Positions 35,001 through 42,306 of a stretch of DNA of 64,000 nucleotides are shown here, piece by piece; the stretch's first letter is position 1; the number at the start of each line of letters is the position of its first letter. This DNA comes from an uncultured Ruthenibacterium sp. (GTDB lineage Bacteria; Bacillota; Clostridia; Oscillospirales; Ruminococcaceae): the NCBI GenBank assembly GCA_910587145.1, contig CAJUMH010000005.1, forward strand, positions 24,232-88,231, written 5' to 3'. The notes under the pieces were generated by a model. That model ran no database searches. It was not told where the DNA came from and worked only from the letters and a program-made list of their open reading frames with translations. The translations under genes were made by a program, and so were the position numbers.

Positions 35001-36812
35001 GAGCGTCGCCGTGCCCTCCTGCACGGCGCGGATCTCCAGTGTTTTTTCGCCCTCCTCAGTATAGGTGGGGTTGGCGTTCGGGTTTTCAATCTGGGAGCCG
35101 GGCGTATATTGCTGCAGAACATTCTGATTGGACTCGGTATACAGCGCCACCGCGCCGGTATCGCCCGTGAGCGTGGCAACGGCATACTCCGAACGCGCGT
35201 TCTTCTGGCCCATTTTCAGGCTCAGCGTATAGACGCACGGGCCGGTGGCCGGCTTTTTATAGCCCAGGATGCCACCCTGGAAGACGTCCATGTTCAATTG
35301 GGCGGGCAGCGCCTTGGCCGGGTTGAACGTGGTAGACGCGGCGCCGCTTTCTTCGCCCACCTTCTGACCGGTGGCAACCACGGAGGCCGGAAGGCCCCTG
35401 CCGCGCACGGTGATGCCCTGAAATTCATACTGCGCCGTTGCCGTCTTATCCTCGCGGCAGGTGACGGTGGCGATGAGCGTGCCGCTGATATCGTCCACCA
35501 GCGGCCGCAGCGCCACAGAGGCCGTAGGCGTTTCCGCCGTACCCTGATTGGTGCTGGGCGGCTGGATGGCGCGCTTTGCCGCCGTCTCGTACGCGTTCTG
35601 ATCCCCGTTGAATTCTGCCGGAATCGTAGAGGAAAGCGTCGGCTTCCATTCCCAAGCGATGTCAAAATCCGCGTTGTAGCGGAAATCGTACGTCGTCAGC
35701 TCGATATCGCCCGTGAGCATGGAGAGGCGATCTCCGGGCGTAAGCTTCAGGTAGGATTCCTCCAGATTGCTTTCGATGTTGTCCGCGATCTGCTCCACCA
35801 CGTACTGCGGCGTGGCGATGTTCAGGCTTAAAATATCCGAGATGGGCTTTACAAACGTGAGCGTGTATGTGGAACCGAAGCGCACATAGTTGTTCGCCAC
35901 GCGCACAAAGCCGGGATCCGTTTCCGGCAGGGGCTTGGTGGGGTCTTTGGGATCCATCTGCGGATTGCCCTTGCCGTCCAGAAAGAGGTCTGTCTGCGTC
36001 CTGCTCATGATCGAATCGTAAGTAAGCGGCTGGTCGAACTGGAAAGTGAGCGGCGTCTGGCCTGCGGCCGACACCTCGATCACCACCCGCTTGTTTCGGA
36101 TGAACTCGCTGCCGGTATCGGATTCTTTCCGGAACGCGACGCTGCCGTTCAGATAAGGTGCAAACACGCCGTCGGCGCCCGTAATCTTAAAAGTAGGCTG
36201 AAAATTGCCGTATTCGCCCTCCGTACATTCCACTCGAATCGAGCTCGTCTGCGAAATGGCCAGCGGTGTCAGCAGCTTGGCGTCGCCGCCCACGGGGTCT
36301 GTCGTTGTCGCGTTATCTTTGCGCGCGGCCACCGTGCCATTGTAGCCGTTGTTTGTGGTAACCGAGTTGATATTGGCCTCCACGCTCATCTGCACCTGTT
36401 TGGGGCCGCCTGTCGCGCCAATATCGCTTGCCGTAATCTGGTAACGGCCGGGCTGGCCCGTACCCGTTACCCTCAGCTGATCCGTATCAAATTTGTCCGC
36501 GTCCGTTTTGGGCGTCACCATCAGCGCCGTACTCTTGCCGGATTCGGTCGGCAGATCGGCGTCGCCGAGCGACATCTGCACGGTAACGGTTTTTCCCGTA
36601 AGGATATACGCCGTCTTGCTGGTATCTATCTGAATGCCCAGCTCCTTGTGGAGCGCGTCCCAGGTGCGGTTAAACTCATATTCCAGCCCGATCCTCGGGT
36701 TGGTGGACGAAGAGGTTGGCGCAGCCGATACAATGCCCGCGCACACCGAAGCAAGGCACAGCGCGCTCAGCGCCAGCGCCAGCCCTCTTTTCAGCCTTGG
36801 ATGATGCTTCAT
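32046..36812 (-). CDS. Large secreted protein with cadherin-like beta-sandwich repeats
   Basis: A 1588-residue secreted protein with a clear signal peptide (KRGLALALSALCLASVCAGI, cleavage near AAP). The N-terminal half (to about residue 640) has beta-rich regions of unknown type. The middle and C-terminal part (about 640-1390) carries at least five or six cadherin-like beta-sandwich units, each opening with D-A-x-L-x-x-L-x-V-type sequence (DATLASLTL, DMLRSLGVY, DADLLSVTLN, DALLKKLTVE, DADLSSLRVE) and ending in YTVTI/YTFTI-type strands. The C-terminus has no hydrophobic anchor, but NPTTA occurs at residues 1574-1578, resembling class B sortase motifs. It is the largest gene here and is followed by the sortase with a 4-nt overlap. 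Likely an adhesin or wall protein. Confidence 0.85.
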   Translation of the reverse strand: MKHHPRLKRGLALALSALCLASVCAGIVSAAPTSSSTNPRIGLEYEFNRTWDALHKELGIQIDTSKTAYILTGKTVTVQMSLGDADLPTESGKSTALMVTPKTDADKFDTDQLRVTGTGQPGRYQITASDIGATGGPKQVQMSVEANINSVTTNNGYNGTVAARKDNATTTDPVGGDAKLLTPLAISQTSSIRVECTEGEYGNFQPTFKITGADGVFAPYLNGSVAFRKESDTGSEFIRNKRVVIEVSAAGQTPLTFQFDQPLTYDSIMSRTQTDLFLDGKGNPQMDPKDPTKPLPETDPGFVRVANNYVRFGSTYTLTFVKPISDILSLNIATPQYVVEQIADNIESNLEESYLKLTPGDRLSMLTGDIELTTYDFRYNADFDIAWEWKPTLSSTIPAEFNGDQNAYETAAKRAIQPPSTNQGTAETPTASVALRPLVDDISGTLIATVTCREDKTATAQYEFQGITVRGRGLPASVVATGQKVGEESGAASTTFNPAKALPAQLNMDVFQGGILGYKKPATGPCVYTLSLKMGQKNARSEYAVATLTGDTGAVALYTESNQNVLQQYTPGSQIENPNANPTYTEEGEKTLEIRAVQEGTATLTIDYYVFINGKPVVDSSHSMEIVVTDTSPSTDATLASLTLRDAQRKEPAIGFGFSPDQISYTSPVIELPYVYEQYDLTPVINEAVAREKPVQVAAFDSNGNPADIFAGATDTTAASTAKVMSGKSLRLKIPEANVGNVYTVTLTVEAANPGVTNTYTLAVTRLRPSEDDMLRSLGVYAQADTQGETNYITDFKPETRDYVITVPYSTKYLRLAAVPNFSRAEVAYQPELESMTLFGTKEYLKVESLTERDTFLGVELPYFQIDVTPEINLPMDPAAEDRATGHYRIFVNRLPPSENSLMTGMTIVDAADAAANPAALPYVPAFNANNPGPYRLTDTNAVPYSTSAVRFKITPQDELVSAIRVYRVENGEAGAKRTLVTTITNPAVFSEPVALTARSVDFVYNEFVVQIVSEAGDGLTSEDLDQAGHKEYYTEYRVQIERAEANTDADLLSVTLNDQEGAPLKMFAFHRDETSYSFKVPYASRSVSFTATLSDPHASIQLKDHDNLMHASGIKLDEIVSGRSTKLYGLNDPGTPRIFDLIVTAEDGITTKTYTFTIDREPPSTDALLKKLTVEGLTEDGLSPLFKPHDTAYSGTVEEGAEGVSITPTANDKHATIMVNGVSVESGQASELIELLEEKVKLDIIVTAEDGKTQMIYTLDLFNQNLVEKTNDADLSSLRVERGVMTPEFEAAVTEYEVAVKEDTYSVDIIPKPDDPLAEVKVLNGTRELGDYNGNYGLALTDGENEVKVQVTSPDKTQVKEYTVTIYRNQEDALKTLTPLTADDVDFENSENPIVISISEYPRIESSVFSALKEYPEKTIIFQGLDYSLTFQAANLNTVIPTREIYDFRLSFESLDADEIRAYMGGWDANAEIMGDLVMVYFDYHGDLPGPAMLNLKLGNKYGGQILYWHYYNRERKKIEFYGTLRSNAQGSISVPLSHFSTYLLTRTRAITGAENYGNTLSQIRASIGAKQNPTTAADGGTSGDGA

Positions 36813-37097
36813 CGCAGTTTCACCTTTTCTCTTGCGTTCTGTACCGGGGCTATGGACAAAATCGCCCCGAAAGATTTCGGAGCTTTGTTTGTCATCGGCC
36901 CCTGTATTTTATGCAGCTTCAAAGCCGCCCGTTCAAAAGGCCGGGGAGCCCGGGCCGCATGCGGAAGAAAACCGGCCTTTCCCGGCGGGCGGGTCTTTCG
37001 CCCGCCCCTGGGAGCCAAAGGCGGCTGCCGCCAATGCGCGCGGCCGGCGGCCCAAAGGCTCCTTTATTATAATATATTCGGTTCAAACGCGAAAACT

Positions 37098-37460
37098 TTA
37101 ACAACCCTGCGCGGCGCGCAGCGCCTCGACGGCATCTACCGTAATGCGGTAATCGCGCTCCACAGGGGCAATGCAATCGGCCGCCGCATCGCTCCAGCCG
37201 CCGCGCAGCGCTTCTGTTAAGGCGCTGCTGGATTCGTACAGGCGCGTAAAGCCAAGATTTTGGCACACGCCCTTGATGGTGTGCGCCGCGCGGAAAGCCG
37301 TTTCGTAATCTTTATTCGCAAGAGATTCCTGCAAAAGGGCATAGCTGCCGTCGTCCAAAAAGCGCAGCGCAAACCGTATTACCAGCGGCTCGCCCCGAAA
37401 ACGGGCCACCACACCCGCGTAATCTCCGCCCAGCGCCTCGTAGCATTCCTTCAGTGTCAT
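37098..37460 (-). CDS. Stand-alone HPt phosphotransfer protein
   Basis: A 120-residue single HPt domain, mostly helical, with the phosphorylatable His60 in FRAAHTIKGVCQNLGF, the classic HPt signature. Such proteins relay phosphate from a hybrid sensor kinase to a response regulator. No kinase or regulator other than cheY is in the window. The ATG at 37460 follows GGGGGAGGAACC; the longer frame is excluded. A strong promoter lies at 37597-37625. It precedes the large secreted protein gene by 285 nt. Confidence 0.88.
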   Translation of the reverse strand: MTLKECYEALGGDYAGVVARFRGEPLVIRFALRFLDDGSYALLQESLANKDYETAFRAAHTIKGVCQNLGFTRLYESSSALTEALRGGWSDAAADCIAPVERDYRITVDAVEALRAAQGC

Positions 37461-37596
37461 AGCCGGTTCCTCCCCCGCATGCGGCCGGCAAGCAGCCGCG
37501 TGCGCGGCCGTTTGCGGCACTGTGTATCCAAAATGATATGGCAAACAGCGCCGGGCCCTGTTTGCCCCGCGCACCGTTTTGTTCTGATACAACTGT

Positions 37597-37625
37597 ATTA
37601 TACTCTATTCCACAAAATGTGGCAA
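37597..37625 (-). promoter_or_regulatory. Vegetative promoter of the HPt gene
   Basis: TTGCCA (37620-37625) and TATAAT (37597-37602) on the minus strand, 17-bp spacer. A small inverted repeat (CCACA-TTT-TGTGG) overlaps the -35 and spacer. It is divergent from the PadR promoter at 37687-37715. Confidence 0.78.
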
Positions 37626-37635
37626 GTGGAAAAGT

Positions 37636-37718
37636 GTGTAATTTCCGTGTAATTTCTGCGCTTGCAAAAATTTTTGCAATAATATATTGACAATCAATAT
37701 TATATGCCGTATAATATT
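37636..37718. promoter_or_regulatory. Regulatory island: direct repeats and two palindromes
   Basis: Between the divergent promoters lie two GTGTAATTTC direct repeats (37636-37645, 37647-37656) exactly 11 bp apart. A perfect 18-bp palindrome TTGCAAAAATTTTTGCAA follows at 37662-37679. AATATTATA and TATAATATT form a perfect inverted repeat around a 5-bp centre (37696-37718), overlapping the -10 of the PadR promoter. The last is a likely PadR autoregulatory operator; the direct repeats have the spacing used by OmpR/PhoB-type regulators. Confidence 0.6.
37687..37715 (+). promoter_or_regulatory. Consensus vegetative promoter of the PadR operon
   Basis: Perfect TTGACA (37687-37692) and TATAAT (37710-37715) with a 17-bp spacer, 70 nt before the padR-type gene. 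Such a consensus promoter usually needs a repressor, in keeping with the palindrome over its -10. Confidence 0.88.
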
Positions 37719-37785
37719 GCCAGCGGAATAAATCCGGCGCATCCCGGTTGCAGCGGGCCGCGCGGGAAAACGGGGTGAAAACAGG

Positions 37786-38106
37786 ATGGCCTTTAACATG
37801 GGAGCCGCATTGATGGACGCGCTGGTGCTGAGCATTGTTTCAGCGGAGAGCACCTACGGCTACAAGATCACGCAGGATGTCCGCAGCGTTATGGAGGTAT
37901 CCGAAAGCACGCTGTATCCGGTGCTCCGCCGCCTGCAAAAGGATGAATGCCTGCAAACATTCGACCGTGAGTTTTCCGGGCGCAACCGCCGCTACTACAG
38001 CATCACCGAAAAGGGCAGCCTGCGTTTGGAGGATTACCGCACGGAATGGACGGCGTACAAGGCAAAGATCGACAATGTTTTGTTCGGGGGAATGAGCCAT
38101 GAATAG
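37786..38106 (+). CDS. PadR-family transcriptional regulator
   Basis: A 106-residue PadR-type winged-helix protein: LMDALVLSIVSAESTYGYKI followed by STLYPVLRRLQKDECL and the wing RRYYSITEKGSLRLEDY. It is of the short PadR subfamily without an extra C-terminal coiled coil. It is the first gene of a four-gene set with DUF1700-like, DUF4097-like and PspC genes, a known arrangement for cell-envelope stress modules. It probably represses its own operon through the palindrome at 37696-37718. It overlaps the next gene by 8 nt. Confidence 0.93.
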   Translation: MAFNMGAALMDALVLSIVSAESTYGYKITQDVRSVMEVSESTLYPVLRRLQKDECLQTFDREFSGRNRRYYSITEKGSLRLEDYRTEWTAYKAKIDNVLFGGMSHE

Positions 38107-38914
38107 AGCGGAATTTTTGGCCGAGCTGCGCGCGCAGCTTGCGGATTTTTCCGAAGACGCGCGCGAGGACGCGCTGAAATTTTACGAGGAATATCTGGAC
38201 GAAGCCGGGCCGGAAAACGAAGCCATCGTGCTGGCCGAGCTGGGCAGCCCGCAGAAGGTGGCGCGCATTATCCGCGCAAACTGCGACAGCGGCATGCCCG
38301 AGACGGGCAGGGGCCCGGCGCGCGGCGCGGCGCAGCCGCTGCCGGGCGGCATTCGCTGGAACGCGCCGCGCGCGCCCGTGCCGCCAAGGCCCGATGTGCC
38401 GCGCCCCGCAGACGAGGCCGCCGAAAGCGAGGCCGCCGGGGAGGGCGACGACGACGCCGCGCAGCAGGGCGCCGCGCCGGCAGATGCCGGCACACACCGC
38501 CGCCCTGCCTACGATTACGGCCCGCCCGCAGCAGCCGCATATGGCGCAGACGGTACGCGCGCGGGCAAAGACCGCACGCTCTGGATCCTTCTGCTGATCG
38601 TTACCTGCCCGCTTTGGATCGGCGTGTTCTTCGGGCTTGTGGGCGGTGCGTTCGGCCTTGTGGGTGGCATGATCGGCCTGTTCTTCGGCGGCCTTGGCAC
38701 CATGATCGCGGGCTTTGCCGCACTGGGCGGCGGCATGGGGCTGCTGTTTTCCTCGGTGCCAAACGGTATTTTGATGATCGGCGTCAGCCTTTTGTGCATT
38801 TCGTGCGGGGCATTTCTGGCCGCCCTCGCGCTGTGGGTGACGACAAAGCTGGTCCCGCTGGCCATGCGCGCCGTGCGCTGGCTGTGGCACAGGCTGTTCG
38901 GGAACGGGAGGTAA
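38099..38914 (+). CDS. DUF1700-family membrane protein
   Basis: A 271-residue protein. The N-terminal helical region (FLAELRAQLADFSEDAREDA, LKFYEEYLDEAG, VLAELGSPQKVARII) is the HAAS/DUF1700 signature. A Pro/Ala/Glu-rich linker spans about residues 68-155, and the C-terminal part has three or four Gly-rich membrane helices. It nearly always accompanies PadR and DUF4097 genes, as here. The molecular role is unknown; the context suggests sensing or modulation at the membrane. Confidence 0.87.
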   Translation: MNRAEFLAELRAQLADFSEDAREDALKFYEEYLDEAGPENEAIVLAELGSPQKVARIIRANCDSGMPETGRGPARGAAQPLPGGIRWNAPRAPVPPRPDVPRPADEAAESEAAGEGDDDAAQQGAAPADAGTHRRPAYDYGPPAAAAYGADGTRAGKDRTLWILLLIVTCPLWIGVFFGLVGGAFGLVGGMIGLFFGGLGTMIAGFAALGGGMGLLFSSVPNGILMIGVSLLCISCGAFLAALALWVTTKLVPLAMRAVRWLWHRLFGNGR

Positions 38915-38920
38915 ACGCAT

Positions 38921-39817
38921 ATGTCGAAAGGAATCCGCACGCTGCTTTCTATCGGCGCGGTCTGCGCCATTTTGGGGCTTGTTCTCTCCGTTGCGGGGCT
39001 GTGCGCCGGCGGACGGCCCACCAGCATTCGCGTTTATTGGGATCACGGCCCGCGCGTCTCGTACCGGGACGCCGTCGAGGACGGTGCGTTCGGTTTCGTC
39101 GTCGTCGATTCCGGGAGCACCGCGCCGCCGGATCCGCCGGATCCGCCGGGGGCGCCCGCTTTCTCCGGCGCGCACCACGCAGAGGCGCACCATGGCGGCT
39201 CGGTTTTGGGCGAGGTGCGCGAGCTGAAGATCGAGATCGGCGGCGGACGGGTGATTCTTCAAACGGGTGATGCCTATGATCTGCAGGTGCGGGGAAATCC
39301 GCGCTATGAAAGCGAATTTTCGGACGGCGAATGGGAGATCTGCACAAAGGAAGGCTGGAACGCCGGCATCGACTGGGACGATATTGTTTTTACCGTCACA
39401 GTGCCTGCCGACGCCGCTTTGGACGAGATCGCGCTTACTATTGGCGCGGGCACGCTGACGGCCGACGCCCTCACCTGCCGGGAAGCGGATCTGGAGGTGG
39501 GCGCCGGCACGATGACGCTGAACGATTTTGTCTGCTCCGGCGACTGCGAGATCGATGTGGGCATGGGCACGCTGAAGATCGACGGCGGCACACTGGCGCG
39601 GCACAACGAGATTCAATGCGGCATGGGCACCGTAAAGCTGAAGCTGGAGCGCCCGGATCTGTACGGCTACGCGGTGAGCGGCGGCATGGGCGAGGTTTCC
39701 ATCGACGGCAGCCGGTACGCGGGCATGGCTATTGATACCGAGCAGAACACCGGCGCGGGCACCTTTTATCAGATTCAATGCGGAATGGGCTCCGTACAGC
39801 TGGAATTTACGGATTGA
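38921..39817 (+). CDS. DUF4097-type beta-repeat protein with signal anchor
   Basis: A 298-residue protein with an N-terminal membrane segment (LLSIGAVCAILGLVLSVAGL) and a repetitive beta-strand region from about residue 90 to the end. Repeated motifs such as VGAGTMTLNDF, VGMGTLKIDG and GMGTVKLKLE mark it as DUF4097/adhesin-like beta-solenoid sequence. A short Pro-rich stretch lies at about residues 67-85. It starts 6 nt after the DUF1700-like gene and probably faces the outside. Confidence 0.87.
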   Translation: MSKGIRTLLSIGAVCAILGLVLSVAGLCAGGRPTSIRVYWDHGPRVSYRDAVEDGAFGFVVVDSGSTAPPDPPDPPGAPAFSGAHHAEAHHGGSVLGEVRELKIEIGGGRVILQTGDAYDLQVRGNPRYESEFSDGEWEICTKEGWNAGIDWDDIVFTVTVPADAALDEIALTIGAGTLTADALTCREADLEVGAGTMTLNDFVCSGDCEIDVGMGTLKIDGGTLARHNEIQCGMGTVKLKLERPDLYGYAVSGGMGEVSIDGSRYAGMAIDTEQNTGAGTFYQIQCGMGSVQLEFTD

Positions 39818-39936
39818 TCCGGAGCCCTCTGCATCCTCTGCACCCTTTGCACCCTTGCACTCCCCTGTATCCCCTGCGCAGGAGGCCCCTTACATGGATG
39901 CCGAAAAGCGCCAAAGCGGCGCGCATTCAGTACGAT

Positions 39937-39963
39937 TTGTATATTATAATATCTATAATACAA
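39937..39963 (+). promoter_or_regulatory. AT-rich palindromic promoter region of pspC
   Basis: TTGTAT and ATACAA frame an AT-only block containing the perfect 12-bp palindrome ATATTATAATAT (39941-39952). The TATAATAT/ATATTATA half-sites match those of the palindrome upstream of the PadR gene. A TATAAT hexamer at 39954-39959 could be the -10 of the PspC gene; the -35 is unclear. Confidence 0.55.
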
Positions 39964-39991
39964 AACATTGAAGATCGAGGAGGAGTTTTTT

Positions 39992-40198
39992 ATGACAGAA
40001 AAACGGCTTTATAAGGCGCGCGGCGAGCGCAAGGTATGCGGCGTATGCGGCGGCATTGCGGAGTATTTCGGCATCGATCCCACCATCGTGCGGCTCATTT
40101 GCCTGCTGCTCTGCATCGGCTACGGCTCCGGGCTTATCGTCTACCTGATCGCGGCAGTTGTGATGCCCGAGCCCCCGGCGGACCCGTTCGAGCCCTGA
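39992..40198 (+). CDS. PspC-domain protein
   Basis: A 68-residue PspC domain protein (KRLYKARGERKVCGVCGGIA, EYFGIDPTIVRLICLLLCIG, then a membrane helix to VVMPEPP). PspC proteins belong to phage-shock/LiaR-type envelope stress systems. The start at 39992 follows GAGGAGG with 8 nt; the longer frame only adds the ribosome site. It has its own promoter-like region and a terminator right behind. Confidence 0.92.
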   Translation: MTEKRLYKARGERKVCGVCGGIAEYFGIDPTIVRLICLLLCIGYGSGLIVYLIAAVVMPEPPADPFEP

Positions 40199-40246
40199 GC
40201 GGCAGCAGCGCCGCGCTTTCCCTTTTGTTCGGTGCATAAAATGCGC

Positions 40247-40294
40247 AGAGCCGCGCTTTCCCTTTTGGGAACGGCGCGGCTCTGTTCTTTTTTT
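40247..40294 (+). terminator. Rho-independent terminator after pspC
   Basis: AGAGCCGCGC pairs perfectly with GCGCGGCTCT around a 17-nt loop and is followed by a T-rich run (GTTCTTTTTTT). It ends the PadR-to-PspC unit and faces the convergent Nudix gene. Confidence 0.88.
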
Positions 40295-40420
40295 ACGCTT
40301 TGGGAGCCCGTTCTCCGCCGGCGATACAGGGGCGATGAAAGCCGTCCGAAAAGCGGCAGCGCACTCCAGCGGACAGCGCAAGCCCGGAATGCCGCCCCGT
40401 GTGGCGCCCCGGCACACGGC

Positions 40421-40894
40421 TCAAGCCTGATAGGCTTCCCCGTTCAGCGCGGCAGAAGCGAGCCGCTCGCCCCGGTAAACAAGCTTCAGCGAAAAAAACG
40501 GCGCGCCCTGTTCCAGCAGGCGCAGAAAAATGCGGTCGCCCTCCCACATGGGCAGCCCGGCCGCCGCATGTTTTTCCACCCAGGCCAGTTCTCCCTCGGC
40601 GCAGTTTTCGGCCGGCGCGCCGGAAAAGCCGTCTGCCGTAAACAGATGCATGTATTCGGTTTCGTAACAGTCCGAGACAAATGTCACCAGTCCGCGGTAG
40701 CGCCAGCACGTAAGCACAAGGCCGGTTTCCTCGCACACCTCGCGCCGCACGCAGTCTTCGGGGCTTTCGCCCTCCTCGCACTTGCCGCCCACACCGATCC
40801 ATTTGCCGCCGTTTTCGTCGTTTTTCTTTTTGTTGCGGTTCAAAAGCAGCCAGCGGCCGTTTTGCTCGATGTAACAAAGCGTCGTGTTTTTCAT
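40421..40894 (-). CDS. Nudix hydrolase (MutT/8-oxo-dGTP diphosphatase type)
   Basis: A 157-residue Nudix protein with a perfect Nudix box, G-x5-E-x7-REU-x-EE-x-GU, at residues 37-59 (GKCEEGESPEDCV then RREVCEETGL). Such enzymes hydrolyse nucleoside diphosphate derivatives. The overall sequence (WIGVGGK, FTADGFSG, WVEKHAAAGLPMWEGDRIFL) resembles 8-oxo-dGTP/MTH1-type members; the substrate is inferred only from this. It lies convergent to the PspC gene. Confidence 0.88.
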   Translation of the reverse strand: MKNTTLCYIEQNGRWLLLNRNKKKNDENGGKWIGVGGKCEEGESPEDCVRREVCEETGLVLTCWRYRGLVTFVSDCYETEYMHLFTADGFSGAPAENCAEGELAWVEKHAAAGLPMWEGDRIFLRLLEQGAPFFSLKLVYRGERLASAALNGEAYQA

Positions 40895-40939
40895 CCGATC
40901 CTCTTTCCTTGAAAGCCCTTTGCCAAAACCGGCCGCGCT

Positions 40940-41281
40940 CTAAAAATCCGTTCCGTTCCAGCCCCAATTCGGCGTTTCGGTGTAGCAGACATAAACGCGC
41001 GCGGGGTTCAGCGAGAGCACGGCGTCCAGCAATTCGCAAATACGCGCCGTCATTGCCTCGCAGGCCTGCGCCGGCGCGCCACCGTACAGAAATACGTTTA
41101 CCATTGCGGCGGGCTCGTCCGTTCCGGCCATCCACAGCGCGCACTCGGGCTCCACGCGCACCATCAGCCAGCGCTCGCTTTTGCCGGGGATCGCCTCAAT
41201 CGCCTCGCCCAGGCGCGTTTTCAGCAGCTCCTGCTCGCCTTCGGATACAGGCAAATTGGTTTGCAAGTGAATATACGGCAT
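40940..41281 (-). CDS. MIF/tautomerase-superfamily protein
   Basis: A 113-residue protein beginning MPYIHLQTNLPVSEGEQELL, with the catalytic Pro2 of the tautomerase superfamily, and ending VYVCYTETPNWGWNGTDF, the MIF/phenylpyruvate tautomerase C-terminal pattern (W-G-W-N-G/x-x-F). Bacterial members are found in gut Clostridia. Substrate and role are unknown. It has an AGGAGG ribosome site and lies about 45 nt upstream of the Nudix gene. Confidence 0.85.
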   Translation of the reverse strand: MPYIHLQTNLPVSEGEQELLKTRLGEAIEAIPGKSERWLMVRVEPECALWMAGTDEPAAMVNVFLYGGAPAQACEAMTARICELLDAVLSLNPARVYVCYTETPNWGWNGTDF

Positions 41282-41436
41282 GTTGTTTTCCTCCTATTGA
41301 TTGCAAGTTGTATATTACCGATCATCCTCCGGGCCGGGCAGGGAGCGCACGCTTTCCATCGCCCGCCCGGGGCTTTCCGCCATCCGCCGGGCAGTCTTTC
41401 CGGGCCAGATGCGGCCCCCGGCGGCCGTTCCGGTTT

Positions 41437-42105
41437 TTAGCCCTTCGCCGGGCCGCCCTCCAGCGCCAGCGCCGCCAGCTCTGCCGGTGTATGTACCAAA
41501 AACTGCGCGCCTGCCGCGCGCAGCTCGGCCTCGGTGCGAAACCCCCACAGCACACCGCAGCCGGCAAGGCGCGCGTTGTGCGCCGTTTCGATATCCACGC
41601 CGCTGTCGCCCACATACAGCACGCCGCCGGGCGCAAGGCCGAACGCGGCACGCATTTCGTTTACCAAATGCGGGTCCGGCTTTGTGGGCGTGCCCAGCGT
41701 GTGCCCGGCTACGGCATGGAACGTATCGGGAAAATAATGCGCGATTACTCCCTGCGTGAGCGTATTCTCCTTGTTGGAAACAACGCCCAGCTTCACGCCG
41801 CGCTCCCGCAGCAGGCAAAGCAGCGCGGGGATGCCCGGGTAAGGGGCGGTGGTGTCCTCCTTGTGCGCGCTGTAATACGAAAAAAAGATCTGCGCGGCGC
41901 GGTGCTGCTGCGCTTCGTCCCGATGCGCCGGCGGCAAAAAGCGCTCGATCAGCTTCGGCACGCCGTTGCCCACCATCTGCTTGTATTCCTCCACCGCGTG
42001 CGTGGGATAGCCCATCGCCCGCAGTGTGGCGTTGGAGGCCGCCGCCAGATCGCCGATGGTGTCGAGCAGCGTGCCGTCCAGATCAAAAATGACCGCCTTG
42101 TACAA
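41437..42105 (-). CDS. HAD-family phosphatase, phosphoglycolate phosphatase-like
   Basis: A 222-residue HAD hydrolase. Motif I is FDLDGTLLDT (Asp8 nucleophile, Asp10), motif II lies at LGVVSNKEN (Ser/Asn), Lys is in TPTKPDPHLV, and motif IV is VGDSGVDIETAHNA. The helical cap falls between residues 15 and 80. The closest match by eye is phosphoglycolate phosphatase (Gph)-type, but HAD specificity cannot be told by motif. The start is a TTG at 42105 following AAGGA by about 10 nt. Confidence 0.88.
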   Translation of the reverse strand: MYKAVIFDLDGTLLDTIGDLAAASNATLRAMGYPTHAVEEYKQMVGNGVPKLIERFLPPAHRDEAQQHRAAQIFFSYYSAHKEDTTAPYPGIPALLCLLRERGVKLGVVSNKENTLTQGVIAHYFPDTFHAVAGHTLGTPTKPDPHLVNEMRAAFGLAPGGVLYVGDSGVDIETAHNARLAGCGVLWGFRTEAELRAAGAQFLVHTPAELAALALEGGPAKG

Positions 42106-42306
42106 AATTTTCGCATCCTTTTTGATGAGCCGGCTTGATCCGGCTTTTTATTTTTCGCCGCTCCCGGCGGGCGCGGCCTTTCGGGCATTCCCTCCCGGCC
42201 ATTGCAGCGCTGCGGGCAGCTGCCCCCGGCGGCGTGCACACCGGGCCCGTACCGGCCGATTCAAAAAGGGCCCATAGCCTGTATGCCGCCGCATCCGGCC
42301 GCCTCG

